A stretch of DNA of 64,000 bases, taken from the NCBI RefSeq assembly GCF_001676705.1, contig NZ_CP016170.1, positions 3,534,001 to 3,598,000 of the forward strand, read 5' to 3'. Positions 55,834 to 63,362 of the stretch are shown in pieces. Within the stretch, counting starts at the first letter, position 1; each line of letters begins with the position of its first letter. The notes below the pieces were generated by a model, which saw only the letters and a list, made by a program, of their open reading frames with translations, was not told the origin of the DNA and searched no databases. A program made the position numbers and the translations under genes. This stretch comes from Bordetella bronchialis. Its GTDB lineage: Bacteria > Pseudomonadota > Gammaproteobacteria > Burkholderiales > Burkholderiaceae_B.

Positions 55834-55892
55834 GGAACGATCATTCCATGATAGCGGAACGATCATTCCAGAATATTTGGAATGATTGTTCC
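55834..55892. promoter_or_regulatory. Three tandem palindromic TetR operators
   Basis: GGAACGATCATTCC at 55834-55847 and 55856-55869, and GGAATGATTGTTCC at 55879-55892. Centres are 22 and 23 bp apart, so the dimers would sit on one face of the DNA. They fill most of the 103-bp space between the TetR and NmrA-like genes. Confidence 0.88.
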
Positions 55893-55914
55893 AACTTAAG
55901 CGAGGCCATGCAAA

Positions 55915-56805
55915 ATGTCAAACCAATCGTTGAATGCGGGCAAACCCCGTGTCGCCGTGGCCGGCGCGACGGGCCGCGTGGGCGCGGCCCTGGTCGGGAA
56001 CCTTCTCCATGATCCGGTCGACGTCCTGGCCCTCACCCGGGACCCGGACTCCAAGCGCTTGCCGGCCGGTGTAGCGCTGGCGCGCGTCGATTTCGATACG
56101 CCCGACACCTTGCGCGAGGCTTTGCGAGGTACCGACCGGCTCTTCATCGCCCATGGCACCTCCGATCGGCAGGTGGCCAATGAAATCAGCCTGATCGATG
56201 CGGCCGTTGCCGCCGGCGTTCGGCACATCGTCAAACTATCCGTGATGGGACCGGCCACGCGGCTGCATCCGTTCGACTGGCACATGCGTATCGAAGCGCA
56301 TCTCGCCACCCATGATGTCGGCTACACGATCCTGCGCGCCAGCACCTTCGTGGACATACTCGCCCGTGCCGCCGCGCCGGTCGCCAAGGGTACATGGGGC
56401 GGCGCGGCCGGGGATGGCCGCGTAAACCTGATCGACACGCGGGACATCGCCGAGGCCGCCCGCGTCGCGCTTCTGGACGACCGGCACCTGGACGTCCAGC
56501 GCGCCTACCACCTGACAGGCCCCCGGGCGGTCAGCATGCCGGACGTCGCGGAAGAACTGTCACGCCTGCTGGGCCACGCGGTCGCCTACCGGCACCGCAG
56601 CCCCGCCGAGCACCGCGCGGTTCTCATCGCCGCCGGCGCCAGCGAAATGGTCGCGGACCTGTTGCTGGGACTGGACCGGCTGTTTCATTCGTCCGTGCTC
56701 GCGGAGACCACCGGCACCTTCACGGATCTGACCGGGCGGCAGCCGCGTCCGGTCGCCACGTGGCTGCGCGACAACATCGCCGCGTTCCAGAGTCGACCCG
56801 CGTAA
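55915..56805 (+). CDS. NmrA-like NAD(P)-binding protein
   Basis: A 296-residue atypical SDR: VAVAGATGRVGAALVGNLL dinucleotide motif, GVRHIVKLSVMGPA and TILRASTFVDIL. The usual catalytic YxxxK is missing, as in the NmrA group of NAD(P)H sensors and quinone reductases (QorB-like). Its transcription is most likely repressed by the divergent TetR through three operators. Whether it is an enzyme or a sensor is open. Confidence 0.87.
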   Translation: MSNQSLNAGKPRVAVAGATGRVGAALVGNLLHDPVDVLALTRDPDSKRLPAGVALARVDFDTPDTLREALRGTDRLFIAHGTSDRQVANEISLIDAAVAAGVRHIVKLSVMGPATRLHPFDWHMRIEAHLATHDVGYTILRASTFVDILARAAAPVAKGTWGGAAGDGRVNLIDTRDIAEAARVALLDDRHLDVQRAYHLTGPRAVSMPDVAEELSRLLGHAVAYRHRSPAEHRAVLIAAGASEMVADLLLGLDRLFHSSVLAETTGTFTDLTGRQPRPVATWLRDNIAAFQSRPA

Positions 56806-56905
56806 GCAGCTGGGATAGGCGGCGCAGGCTCGCAAGGCCAAGCACGGCGCGCGGCCATCTTCGGGGCGCCGCCGCGGGCGCTATCGTCAGTTCGCGCGTG
56901 CCGGG

Positions 56906-57547
56906 CTACCAGCGCAGCAGCCTCGGTCCGAGCAAGGCGCCCAGGGCCGTGGGAATCAGCATGCCAAGCAAATACCACACTGCCCAGAACGGCACGCCCA
57001 TTTCGGGACAGTGCAGGCAATAGGCAACGGTAGCGGTCGCGCTCGCGAGCAGGCCCCCTATCGCACCCGCGGTGCGCAGGCGCGTGGGCGCCAGGCCCCT
57101 CATTGCCCAGAACACGCCAATAAAGGTGGGCACGGACAGCAGGCCGATATTGAAGGGACACGTGCGCCACGTCGAACCCAGGATCATCGGGAGCCGTTCC
57201 GACGACGGCGCGAGCCCCAGCATGGCGGCCGCGGCGATCCATACGAGGGCGACCGGCCAGGCCAACAGCTGCCAGGCCCGGCCCACCCGCATGCCGGGAC
57301 GCGACAGCCGCGCAGCCGCCAGGAGCGCGGCCGCCGCCATGGCAGAAGGAAACGCCACCTTGGCCCAGAACAGCGGCGTTACCAGCATCAGGCGTATGTC
57401 AGGCCGTATCCCGAAAATCATGGACATCAACAAAACGGAACCCAGTCCGCCCAACAACAGCGCCCAGCCGTAGCGGCGCGCCAGGATGCCTCGGTCGACT
57501 GGCGCGACGTTGGCGGCCAGCATGGAAATCATGTCTTCGGTTCTCAT
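56906..57547 (-). CDS. nrsF: NrsF family anti-sigma factor (DUF1109), cysteine-containing
   Basis: A 213-residue membrane protein with six hydrophobic helices. Three cysteines are at residues 130 (WRTCPFN), 177 and 180 (YCLHCPE), matching the conserved cysteines that NrsF in Caulobacter needs to release SigF in response to heavy metals. [11 protein letters not shown] and the end LGPRLLRW are typical. It overlaps the sigma gene by 4 bases, so they are translationally coupled. It holds the ECF sigma at the membrane until a metal or redox cue acts on the cysteines; that role is transferred from Caulobacter. Confidence 0.86.
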   Translation of the reverse strand: MRTEDMISMLAANVAPVDRGILARRYGWALLLGGLGSVLLMSMIFGIRPDIRLMLVTPLFWAKVAFPSAMAAAALLAAARLSRPGMRVGRAWQLLAWPVALVWIAAAAMLGLAPSSERLPMILGSTWRTCPFNIGLLSVPTFIGVFWAMRGLAPTRLRTAGAIGGLLASATATVAYCLHCPEMGVPFWAVWYLLGMLIPTALGALLGPRLLRW

Positions 57548-58116
57548 AGCGAGCCTCGTATTTTTGTCGCCAGCGCCTTGAGTCCGCGGTGCACCCCCAC
57601 CTTGACCGCGGATTCCGACAGGCCGGTCAGCTGGGCTGTCTCCGCCACCGACATTCCCTGCAGTTTTACATGAAGAATCGGCAGCCGATGCCGGTCGGGC
57701 AATTGCGCCAGCAGCTTCTCCACATCCCGCCTGGCCTGCGCCGCTTCTTCGTCTGACGCCGCGAATATCTCCTGCTGGTCGTCCAGGGGCTCATGCAGGG
57801 CCTCATGGCGCGATCGATGGCGCAGGTAATCCGCCACCTTGTAGCGCGCGATGGCATGCGTCCACGCTGTCAGCGGCTGGTCAGGCAGGTAGGTATGGCG
57901 TCCGTTGTGCACGGCGATCAATATCTCCTGGACCAGATCCTCTATTTCGTCCGGCAAGCGGTAAAGCCGCTTGCGCAGAAAGGCGCGCAAATGTGCCCCC
58001 AGGGCCTGCAGGAAGGCGTGATAGGCCCGCGCATCGCCATCCAGGCCGGCAAGCAACAAAGCCCTGAGCCGGATTTCGGCGGCCTCCGGCGATCCATTCT
58101 GCGATGCTCGGTTCAT
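57544..58116 (-). CDS. sigF: ECF RNA polymerase sigma factor (SigF-like)
   Basis: A 190-residue ECF sigma. Region 2: [44 protein letters not shown]. Region 4: [44 protein letters not shown]. This is the group whose partners are DUF1109 (NrsF) anti-sigmas. The start MNRASQN fits; an ATG 5 codons earlier is possible. It is flanked by one NrsF gene on each side. Its targets probably use the GTAACC promoters at 61482 and 61581. Confidence 0.9.
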   Translation of the reverse strand: MNRASQNGSPEAAEIRLRALLLAGLDGDARAYHAFLQALGAHLRAFLRKRLYRLPDEIEDLVQEILIAVHNGRHTYLPDQPLTAWTHAIARYKVADYLRHRSRHEALHEPLDDQQEIFAASDEEAAQARRDVEKLLAQLPDRHRLPILHVKLQGMSVAETAQLTGLSESAVKVGVHRGLKALATKIRGSL

Positions 58117-58204
58117 GCAAGCGTCCGGCAAGGTGGCACGGGGAAATTTTCGCGGGTGATTCTACGCGCGGCTTGGGCGCAAAGCACCCCATTCGAGCGG
58201 GGCG

Positions 58205-58846
58205 CTACCATCTCAGGTAACGCGGGGCGAGACCCGCGCCGATGCCGGCGGTTACCGCGATGGCAAGGACCTGCCAGACGCTCCAGAATGCCACCGGCAT
58301 GTCGGAAGAGTACAGCGAATGGACCAGCAAGCCCTGCGCGCCGGCCAGCAATCCCGCTCCGGCGCCTGCCAGCACAAGGCGCGTGGGCGCCAGGCCCCGC
58401 ATCGCCTGCATGACGGCGGCCAGCGATGGCAAGGACAGCAGGACGGTGGTTGCCGTCGTGGTGACCCAGGTGGCGCCCAGCGCCCAGCGCAGGCGATATT
58501 CCGCCGGCGCCGCGAACAGGATGGCCGCGGCCACCAGCAGCATGATGACGGTGGGGATGACCGCCGCTATCCAGGCCAGGCCCAGTACCGCGCCCGGCCG
58601 GGCAAGACGTTCGGCGAGTTTCAAGGCCGCGGCGATGGTGGCCAGGGGAAACGCCAGGCGCACCCAGAACATGAGCGTCAACATCTGTTCCGGCATGTCC
58701 GTGTCGATGCCATACAGGGCGACCAGCAGGAGGGCATTGCCCGCCAGGCCCGTCATCAGCGCCCGATTGAGCCGCCTGGCCACGGCATTGCGTTCGACAA
58801 ACCGAAGATCGCCGGCCAGCCGGGTTACGAGGTCCTGGGTTCTCAT
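58205..58846 (-). CDS. NrsF-like anti-sigma paralogue without cysteines (DUF1109)
   Basis: A 213-residue, six-helix membrane protein that aligns without gaps to the NrsF gene at 56906 (shared [15 protein letters not shown] segment at 147-157 and the C-terminal LRW). It contains no cysteine at all. The three sensor positions are Thr130, Ser177 and Ser180. It is encoded between doxX and the sigma gene, 13 bp after doxX. It could hold the sigma factor in a way that does not respond to the usual signal, or respond by other residues. The family is sure; the role is not. Confidence 0.82.
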   Translation of the reverse strand: MRTQDLVTRLAGDLRFVERNAVARRLNRALMTGLAGNALLLVALYGIDTDMPEQMLTLMFWVRLAFPLATIAAALKLAERLARPGAVLGLAWIAAVIPTVIMLLVAAAILFAAPAEYRLRWALGATWVTTTATTVLLSLPSLAAVMQAMRGLAPTRLVLAGAGAGLLAGAQGLLVHSLYSSDMPVAFWSVWQVLAIAVTAGIGAGLAPRYLRW

Positions 58847-58859
58847 CGTTGTCCGGGCC

Positions 58860-59363
58860 TCAGGACCGGGGCAACCGGTCGCCAAGGAAATAATCCACCG
58901 ACACGCGGCCCGGCCCCCAGGCCGCAATGCCCAGGGCCATCGCCGCCCAGGTCAGATGAATGGGCCACCCATCGGGAACGGTCAGTTCGATAATGCAGGT
59001 CATCAGCAGCAAGCCCAAGGCGGCGAACCGCGTCCCCAGTCCCAGCACGAGCAACACGGGAAAAAACACTTCCCCGCAGCCCGACAGGAAGGCGAATACC
59101 GCCGGGGCGGGAAAGGGATACGGTCCCCCCGGCAGGTGCAGCTGGAACTCGTCGGTGAACAAGGTAATCGCCGTGTCGTTCAAGCGCAGGAAGCCCTGCC
59201 ACTTCAGGATGCCCGACTTCCAGAACGGTACGGCGAGCGCGATGCGCAGCAGCAGTTGCACCAGCCACGGCCGGGCCAGGCGCTCGATCAGTCTTCTTGC
59301 CCGGACGATCGCCGCGGCAAGCACGCCGCGGACAGGCATCCGATGGGTATCTATGGCCGACAT
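58860..59363 (-). CDS. DoxX family membrane protein of the bufferin operon
   Basis: A 167-residue DoxX-type protein with four helices: LLLRIALAVPFWKSGILKWQGF, FLSGCGEVFFPVLLVLGLGTRFAALGLLL, LTWAAMALGIAAWGPG. DoxX genes are a regular companion of BufABC operons. It overlaps bufC by 13 bases. Possibly it links the modified peptide to the respiratory chain or membrane redox state; that is not established. Confidence 0.87.
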   Translation of the reverse strand: MSAIDTHRMPVRGVLAAAIVRARRLIERLARPWLVQLLLRIALAVPFWKSGILKWQGFLRLNDTAITLFTDEFQLHLPGGPYPFPAPAVFAFLSGCGEVFFPVLLVLGLGTRFAALGLLLMTCIIELTVPDGWPIHLTWAAMALGIAAWGPGRVSVDYFLGDRLPRS

Positions 59364-60166
59364 GTGTGGTCCTCTTCATGTTGGATAGCGGTGAATACGC
59401 CCGCGGAGACCATCCCCGCCAGGTTTGCGGGAAGGTCGAAGGACGGGGCTTCATCGAAAGCGGCCGCGGCGGCCGCTCCCAGAGGCGCCCCTTCCAGCAG
59501 GCGGACAAGGAAGACCGCTCCGCCCGGCGGCAGTCGCGACACGATGACATCCTGTTCCGGCCGCGTGACCAGCGCGTCTTCCGCATCGCTCGAATGGAGC
59601 GATCCCACCGGACCCTCGGCCCTGTTCATCGCGAAGATGGCCACCGCCGGGTATCGCGATCGCACCACGCGCGCCGAAGGATGCGGCACAAAGCGCAAGC
59701 CGGCCAAGGCCGCCTGGTCCACGGCGGCCAGCGCTTCCACGGACAGCACGGGCATATCGGCGGCGTGATAGGCGTCCAGCCAGGCACGCTCGATACGCGC
59801 CGTGTCCGCCAGCCACGGCATGCCAGCCGCATATTCATAGCTTTCGATGAAAGCCGGAAAGTCGCGCCCATACTCGAACAGCAGGGGACAGGCCGGTGGC
59901 GTGGCGCGGACATGAAAGCGCGCCATGGCACGGAAGAACTCCACGCCGGTGATGCGTTGGACCGCGGGATATATCGCGGCCAGGGCATCGATCAGGCTGA
60001 CGGTGACGTTGTTGCGATACACGTTATATCGGCGGACCACGCCTTTTCCTGGCCTGGCGGCCACGGCGGCCGGGGCGGCAAGCGCGGGGTCCGTCAAGCC
60101 GGGGGCGAAGGCCGCGGCATGATCGGTCGTGTCCGAAGCTTGATCATGCCGCACGGACATGGGCAT
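59351..60166 (-). CDS. bufC: BufC/HvfC-type DUF2063 protein, partner of the MNIO enzyme
   Basis: A 271-residue protein. The N-terminal DUF2063 domain includes VVRRYNVYRNNVTVSLIDALAAIYPAVQRITG and FFRAMARFHVRATPPACPLLFEYGRDFPAFIE. DUF2063 proteins bind the precursor and assist the DUF692 enzyme in thio-heterocycle formation. It overlaps bufB by 23 bases and doxX by 13, so it sits inside a tight operon. Cytoplasmic; no signal peptide. Confidence 0.88.
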   Translation of the reverse strand: MPMSVRHDQASDTTDHAAAFAPGLTDPALAAPAAVAARPGKGVVRRYNVYRNNVTVSLIDALAAIYPAVQRITGVEFFRAMARFHVRATPPACPLLFEYGRDFPAFIESYEYAAGMPWLADTARIERAWLDAYHAADMPVLSVEALAAVDQAALAGLRFVPHPSARVVRSRYPAVAIFAMNRAEGPVGSLHSSDAEDALVTRPEQDVIVSRLPPGGAVFLVRLLEGAPLGAAAAAAFDEAPSFDLPANLAGMVSAGVFTAIQHEEDHTCRP

Positions 60167-61082
60167 CCCCTGCCCCGAGCGCGAGCTCGGACATCATGCC
60201 GTGGGCCATCCGCGCCTGTGCCCGCAGCACCGGCCACTCGGGTAGCTGGCTATCCCATTCCACCAGCGTGGGCCGCGGGCCGATGCGCGCGATGACGTCG
60301 CGATACAGTTCCCAGACAGCCTCCGCGACCGCGCGGTCATGGCTGTCTATCAGCAAGGGTTCATCCTCGTCGTCACGCTGCTCGGCGTGTCCGGCCAGGT
60401 GGATTTCCCCGATGCGGTCGACCGGGAATTCGGCCAGGTACCGCGCCGCCGAATAACCGTGATTCGTCGCCGACACGAAGACGTTGTTGATATCCAGCAG
60501 CAGCCCGCAGCCGGTACGCGCGGCCACCGCGCGGATGAATTCCCCTTCGCTCATGGTCGACGAAGCGAAGGTCACATAGGTCGACGGATTCTCGAGCAAC
60601 AGCGGCCGGCGGATGGCCTCCTGGACCTGGTCGATGTGCTGGCACACCCGATCCAGCGTGGCCCGCGTGTAAGGCAGCGGCAAGAGGTCGTTGTAGAAGG
60701 CATCGCCGTGCGAGGACCATGCCAGGTGTTCGGACACCAGCACCGGCTCGTAGCGCAAGACCAGGTCGCGAAAGCGCGCCACATGGCGGGGATCGAGTTC
60801 GGCCATGCCGCCCAGGGACATGCATACGCCGTGCAGGGACAGCGGATAGTCCTGCCGTATGGCGGCAAGCATCCGATGCGGCGGACCGCCGGCCCCCATG
60901 TAGTTCTCGGCGTGGACCTCGAAAAATCCATCGTCGACCCGATCCGCCAGGATGGCCGGCAGATGCTCGTGCTTGAAACTGGTCCCGGCCAGTAGCCGCG
61001 CGGCCGGCCCTGCGCCCGGGGGACGGCCAGGGCCGCGCGCCGTCGTCGCCCCGGTATAGGCGTTCATGACCATTCCGTTCAT
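60144..61082 (-). CDS. bufB: MNIO family (DUF692) peptide-modifying oxidase BufB
   Basis: A 312-residue multinuclear non-heme iron oxidase. Metal-binding stretches are visible: FFEVHAENYMG, SLHGVCMSLGG, VSEHLAWSS, LENPSTYVTF, LLLDINNVFVSATNHG, EIHLAGHAE and LIDSHDRAV, LVEWDSQLPEW. In bufferin systems it converts cysteines of the precursor to 5-thiooxazoles, making a copper chelator. Start chosen at 61082, where AGGGG lies 6 bases upstream; the first ATG (61088) abuts that site. The start region is a tandem 15-bp duplication (ATGGTCATGAACGGA, then ATGGTCATGAACGCC), so the N-terminus repeats MVMN. Confidence 0.88.
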   Translation of the reverse strand: MNGMVMNAYTGATTARGPGRPPGAGPAARLLAGTSFKHEHLPAILADRVDDGFFEVHAENYMGAGGPPHRMLAAIRQDYPLSLHGVCMSLGGMAELDPRHVARFRDLVLRYEPVLVSEHLAWSSHGDAFYNDLLPLPYTRATLDRVCQHIDQVQEAIRRPLLLENPSTYVTFASSTMSEGEFIRAVAARTGCGLLLDINNVFVSATNHGYSAARYLAEFPVDRIGEIHLAGHAEQRDDEDEPLLIDSHDRAVAEAVWELYRDVIARIGPRPTLVEWDSQLPEWPVLRAQARMAHGMMSELALGAGDAHVRAA

Positions 61083-61113
61083 GACCATCCCCTTGCGGCC
61101 CTATGCCCGCGGA

Positions 61114-61425
61114 TCAGGACTTGATCGGGGTCAGCGATCCATGGCCGCCTCCGGGGACCTGGATGCTGGTGCACGTACCGCCCTGGACGAACTTCCAGGC
61201 ATTGCCCTGGAAATCCATGGTGGAGGTGCCCTGGCAGGTCGTGCCGGGACCCGCGGCGCAGTCGTTCTGGCCCTTCAGCGCCACGCCGTAGCACTTTTCC
61301 TTATGGGCGGCCAGGGCGGCGCTGGCCTCGGCCTGCGTCAGGGGCGCGGCATGGGCCACGGAGGCGAAGATGCTGGCCACGGCGCTGGCGAGCAAGGCGG
61401 ACGTGACGGTGGTTTTTGCGGACAT
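61114..61425 (-). CDS. bufA1: Bufferin precursor BufA1 (DUF2282)
   Basis: A 103-residue precursor. Signal peptide to residue 26 ([16 protein letters not shown]). The mature part carries four cysteines: C45 in [12 protein letters not shown]56 in NDCAAG, C64 in GTTCQG and C85 in GTCTS. This is the DUF2282/BufA1 pattern: two cysteines are expected to become thiooxazoles and the others a disulfide. The product is thought to be exported and to bind copper. Ribosome site AGGAGAACGCA. First gene of the operon, behind the GTAACC promoter at 61482-61509. Confidence 0.9.
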   Translation of the reverse strand: MSAKTTVTSALLASAVASIFASVAHAAPLTQAEASAALAAHKEKCYGVALKGQNDCAAGPGTTCQGTSTMDFQGNAWKFVQGGTCTSIQVPGGGHGSLTPIKS

Positions 61426-61481
61426 TGCGTTCTCCTGAGATTCGGTTGGTAGTGCGTGTACCCGTCGGGGGTACGCAGACT

Positions 61482-61509
61482 AATACGCCGCCGCCGGCCC
61501 TCCGGTTAC
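61482..61509 (-). promoter_or_regulatory. ECF (SigF-type) promoter of the bufferin operon
   Basis: On the minus strand GTAACC (61509-61504), 16-bp spacer, CGTATT (61487-61482). This fits the SigF consensus GTAACC-N16-CGAA except at the third -10 base. It lies 57 bp before bufA1. The extended -35, CGGCTGTAACC, is identical to that of the divergent promoter. Confidence 0.8.
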
Positions 61510-61575
61510 AGCCGGACCGCGATTTTTTTTCCGTTCCATGCCCATGCTCGGGTGGAAATCGGAAGAATCTTGAGG

Positions 61576-61608
61576 CGGCTGTAACCAAAGGCCCGGCCGG
61601 AACGAACT
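61576..61608 (+). promoter_or_regulatory. Divergent ECF (SigF-type) promoter toward the chemoreceptor gene
   Basis: On the plus strand CGGCTGTAACC (61576-61586), 16-bp spacer, CGAACT (61603-61608): an exact GTAACC-N16-CGAA match. It starts an mRNA toward the chemoreceptor gene at 61689. Confidence 0.75.
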
Positions 61609-61688
61609 ACCGGATGGACCGCGGGCGACGAACGCCGGTCGGTACCGAAGACGCAATAGACAGTGGAAAACCTTGAAGCGGGGCGCGC

Positions 61689-63344
61689 ATGCGGATCAGA
61701 AGGATGTCTTTCGGGCGCCTGTTGGGTGTCGGCTTTACCGTCGTCGTCATGCTGGGGTGCGCGGCGTCGGTCCTGGCACGGCACTACCTGAGCGCCATCG
61801 AAGGCAACGTCAACCTGCTGGCCAACGTGCCCATCGACAACCTGATCTATGTGCAGCAGATCAAGGACGGCATAGGCGTCCGCGCGCAGATCGTGCGCGA
61901 CATGCTGCTGGAGACGGACCCGGACGCCCTCGCCCGGATGACCGGGCATCAGGCCGACCTGGGCCGGCAGGCAGCCGCCGCCGCGGCACAGCTTGCAGAC
62001 CGGGCAATCGACACGCAAGGCGCCGAATTCGTGCAGCGCCTGAATGCCGCCCGGCCGGCATACGACAACCTCTTGGCGAAAGCCATGGAATATGCAGGCC
62101 GGCGCGACATTCCCGCCACGACCGGCGTGCTGCTGCGGGACATGCCCACAGTGCAGGCGAACTACCTGAACGTCCTTAACGAGATGGCGGCCTACCAGCA
62201 GGATCAGGCGCTTGCCGTCGCCGGGGAAACGGCCTCGATGGTGGCCCTGGCCGTGCGCATCATGACGGTCCTGGCACTGTTCTCCGCCCTCTTCGGCGCC
62301 GCCGTCGCCATCGGCATCATCCGCACGGTGCTACGCCAGTTGGGAGGCGAACCCGCTTACGCCGCCGCCATGGCCAGGCAGATCGCGGACGGCGACCTGT
62401 CGCACCCGGTCCGCTTGCGTAACGGCGACGATTCCAGCCTGCTCGCGCACATGGAGTCGATGCGGCGCAAGCTGGCCACCATTGTCGATCGCGTCCGCCG
62501 CGGCAGCGAATCCATCTCCGCGGGGGCGGCGCAGCTGGCTGCCGGCAACGCGGATCTCAGCCAGCGCACCGCCGCGCAGGCCGGCAGCCTGGAGGAGACC
62601 GCCTCGGCGATGGAGCAGATGGCATCCACGGTACGCCAGAATGCCGATACGGTCCGCAAGACTTCGTCGCTTGCCGTCCAGGCCAGCGACGCTGCCGGCA
62701 AAGGCGGCGAAGCCGTGATGGAGGTGGTACGCACCATGGACGACATCACGGCCAGTTCGCGCAAGATCGGCGACATCATCGGCATCATCGACTCGATCGC
62801 CTTCCAGACCAACATCCTGGCACTGAATGCCGCGGTGGAGGCCGCCCGGGCGGGCGAACAAGGACGGGGATTCGCGGTGGTCGCCAGCGAGGTCCGTACG
62901 TTGGCGCAGCGCTCCGCGCAAGCGGCACGCGAGATCGCCGATCTCGTCCGCGAAAGCGTGGAGCAGGTCCGGAACGGCAGTCAGACCGTGGGCCGCGCGG
63001 GCGCCACGATCGACGATGTGGTCCAACAGGTCCGCAACGTGACCGCCCTGATCGGCGAGATCGGCACCGCGACACGGGAACAGGAACAAGGCATCGGCCA
63101 GGTCGGTCTTGCGGTGACGCAATTGGACCAGGTCACGCAAAGCAATGCCGCGCTGGTCGAACAATCGGCCGCCGCGGCCGATAGCCTGAATGCGCAAGCG
63201 GCGCAGTTGGTAGGCCTGGTCGGCGCTTTCCAGTTGGCGCCGCATGGCACGGATGCGGTCCGGCATTCCGATCTAGCGTCTCCCGCGGCGGCGGCAGCCG
63301 GCAATGTGAGCCTGCCGGCCGCCACGGCCGCGACGGCCATCTGA
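61689..63344 (+). CDS. Methyl-accepting chemotaxis protein (4HB sensor)
   Basis: A 551-residue chemoreceptor. TM1 at residues 10-30, a periplasmic four-helix-bundle domain to about 187, TM2 at 190-212 ([21 protein letters not shown]), HAMP at 213-265 and a signalling domain with the hairpin tip [20 protein letters not shown] followed by [20 protein letters not shown]. No C-terminal NWETF-type tether for CheR. The sensor ligand is unknown. A GTAACC-type ECF promoter points at it from the bufferin side, suggesting control by the same sigma. Confidence 0.92.
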   Translation: MRIRRMSFGRLLGVGFTVVVMLGCAASVLARHYLSAIEGNVNLLANVPIDNLIYVQQIKDGIGVRAQIVRDMLLETDPDALARMTGHQADLGRQAAAAAAQLADRAIDTQGAEFVQRLNAARPAYDNLLAKAMEYAGRRDIPATTGVLLRDMPTVQANYLNVLNEMAAYQQDQALAVAGETASMVALAVRIMTVLALFSALFGAAVAIGIIRTVLRQLGGEPAYAAAMARQIADGDLSHPVRLRNGDDSSLLAHMESMRRKLATIVDRVRRGSESISAGAAQLAAGNADLSQRTAAQAGSLEETASAMEQMASTVRQNADTVRKTSSLAVQASDAAGKGGEAVMEVVRTMDDITASSRKIGDIIGIIDSIAFQTNILALNAAVEAARAGEQGRGFAVVASEVRTLAQRSAQAAREIADLVRESVEQVRNGSQTVGRAGATIDDVVQQVRNVTALIGEIGTATREQEQGIGQVGLAVTQLDQVTQSNAALVEQSAAAADSLNAQAAQLVGLVGAFQLAPHGTDAVRHSDLASPAAAAAGNVSLPAATAATAI

Positions 63345-63362
63345 CGGCCAAGGCCGCCTGCC

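Noticed and set aside
58249..58254. GTAACC on the minus strand inside the cysteine-free NrsF gene as a sigF promoter
   Set aside because: At the required 16-bp spacing the -10 reads GTCTCG, not CGAA/CGTA, so it does not fit the pattern of the other two promoters.
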